This document shows positions 15,057-15,750 of a stretch of DNA of 15,750 bases, in pieces. The stretch is taken from positions 1 through 15,750 of the forward strand of contig PBCV01000052.1 in the NCBI GenBank assembly GCA_002717915.1. The letters run 5' to 3'. Source of the DNA: Fidelibacterota bacterium (GTDB lineage Bacteria; Fidelibacterota; Marinisomatia; Marinisomatales; UBA1611). Every line of letters begins with the position of its first letter. The stretch's first letter is position 1. Under the pieces are notes generated by a model. The model saw nothing but the letters and a program-made list of their open reading frames with translations, made no database searches and had not been told where the DNA came from. The position numbers and the translations under genes are program-made.

Positions 15057-15750
15057 ATGAAGAAATCCTTCTGGATTTTTCTAATCCTCAATCTATCCTT
15101 CGCCGTAGGGCAAACCATCTCTGGAACTGTTACCGATGAAAATGGTAATGGTCTGGCAGGCGCGAATGTCACTGTGGAAGGTACAAATATGGGTGCTGCA
15201 GCAAACTCATCCGGGAGTTACTCCATCTCTGTTGCTCTGGGAACTTATACTGTTTCAGCTTCATTCATCGGTTATAATTCATCCAGTAAATCAGTAATTG
15301 TGGGAGACGGTGGTGCAACTGCAAACTTCTCACTTGCTTCTTCAGCGTTGGCAGGTGCTGGTGTATTTGTCACGGGTACCCGTGCAGCGGGTCGAACATC
15401 CATGAAATCCCCCACACCTATCGATGGGTTTGATAACCAGACACTTCGTCGCCAGGGGAATGGTGATATGACCGAAACCCTGAAGAATCAGGTTCCTTCA
15501 TTTAACGCTACACCATTAACTGGAGATGGTGCAGCCTTTGTAAGACCAACTTCCATGCGTGGTCTTCCACCAGATAATGTTCTGGTGCTTACCAATTCAA
15601 AACGCCGCCATCGCTCAGCATTGATATATCACTTTGGTGCAGCCATGAATGTGGGTGCCCAGGCGGTTGATGTGGGCATGATTCCAAGTATAGCAGTAAA
15701 ACGCCTTGAAATCCTACGGGATGGTGCGTCAGCACAGTATGGTTCAGACG
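15057..15750 (+). CDS. TonB-dependent outer-membrane receptor, N-terminal part (3' end outside window)
   Basis: The frame is open from the ATG at 15057 to the window end, giving 231 residues. A signal peptide (MKKSFWIFLILNLSFAVGQ) is followed by a carboxypeptidase-regulatory-like beta-sandwich domain (about residues 21-100). This domain contains ISGTVTDENGNGLAGANVTV, NSSGSYSISV and YTVSASFIGY. The plug domain begins near residue 120 with TETLKNQVPSF, SMRGLPPDNVLVLTN, KRRHRSALI, and VKRLEILRDGASAQYGSD just before the cut. This layout is typical of FCB-group receptors that import large nutrients across the outer membrane using TonB energy. The KRRHRSA-type plug motif occurs in non-SusC TonB receptors, and no SusD partner can be judged because the window ends. 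The ligand is unknown. The gene has its own Shine-Dalgarno and an inverted repeat upstream, suggesting separate and probably high or regulated expression. Confidence 0.94.
   Translation, partial: MKKSFWIFLILNLSFAVGQTISGTVTDENGNGLAGANVTVEGTNMGAAANSSGSYSISVALGTYTVSASFIGYNSSSKSVIVGDGGATANFSLASSALAGAGVFVTGTRAAGRTSMKSPTPIDGFDNQTLRRQGNGDMTETLKNQVPSFNATPLTGDGAAFVRPTSMRGLPPDNVLVLTNSKRRHRSALIYHFGAAMNVGAQAVDVGMIPSIAVKRLEILRDGASAQYGSD

Noticed and set aside
1..15750. Search for CRISPR arrays, insertion sequences, prophage, toxin-antitoxin or defence cassettes, and a new multi-gene system
   Set aside because: No spaced direct repeats, transposase or phage genes, or typical small paired toxin-antitoxin genes were seen. 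Nearly all genes are recognisable housekeeping or envelope functions.

Overview
The window is an ordinary, densely coded stretch of a Gram-negative bacterial chromosome. It carries an LptD-type outer-membrane LPS assembly protein, a TonB-dependent receptor with a carboxypeptidase-regulatory-like N-terminal domain, an alpha2-type glycyl-tRNA synthetase, and almost no Shine-Dalgarno sequences. These point to the Fibrobacterota-Chlorobiota-Bacteroidota (FCB) group. Overall flavour and modest GC (about 45% in lines I counted by hand) suggest something like Candidatus Marinimicrobia (SAR406). That placement is inference; no rRNA is present.

Left part (1-1954): the C-terminal part of a PhoH-family ATPase (cut by the window edge) is followed 2 nt later by a small multi-pass membrane protein. 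A small membrane-anchored helical protein converges on it from the minus strand. Next is an unusual YidD protein with a signal peptide and a second, DUF5683-like membrane domain. Its stop codon touches a minus-strand tRNA-Thr(CGT).

Middle part (2026-3461): an AT-rich spacer holds a 40-bp near-perfect palindrome and possible tRNA-like debris. Two minus-strand genes follow, transcribed FKBP-type prolyl isomerase then phytanoyl-CoA dioxygenase-like protein. The dioxygenase gene is more GC-rich than its surroundings.

Right part (3462-15750): every gene is on the plus strand. The order is rarA, lptD (start overlaps the rarA stop), a zinc-ribbon/DUF2007 protein, hisS (4-nt overlap), topA (with its own consensus-like promoter), glyS, an exported isoaspartyl peptidase/asparaginase (1-nt overlap with glyS), and the start of a TonB-dependent receptor. 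The receptor is preceded by an inverted repeat and by the only clear Shine-Dalgarno sequence I found. Functions are mostly housekeeping: replication-fork rescue, DNA supercoiling, tRNA charging and envelope biogenesis.

I found no mobile element, CRISPR array, defence island or clearly novel multi-gene system. The points most worth a second look are the two-domain YidD, the 40-bp palindrome by the tRNA, the compositionally odd dioxygenase, and the inverted repeat before the TonB receptor. No stretch longer than 300 bases lacks a gene; the longest spacer is 2026-2200.
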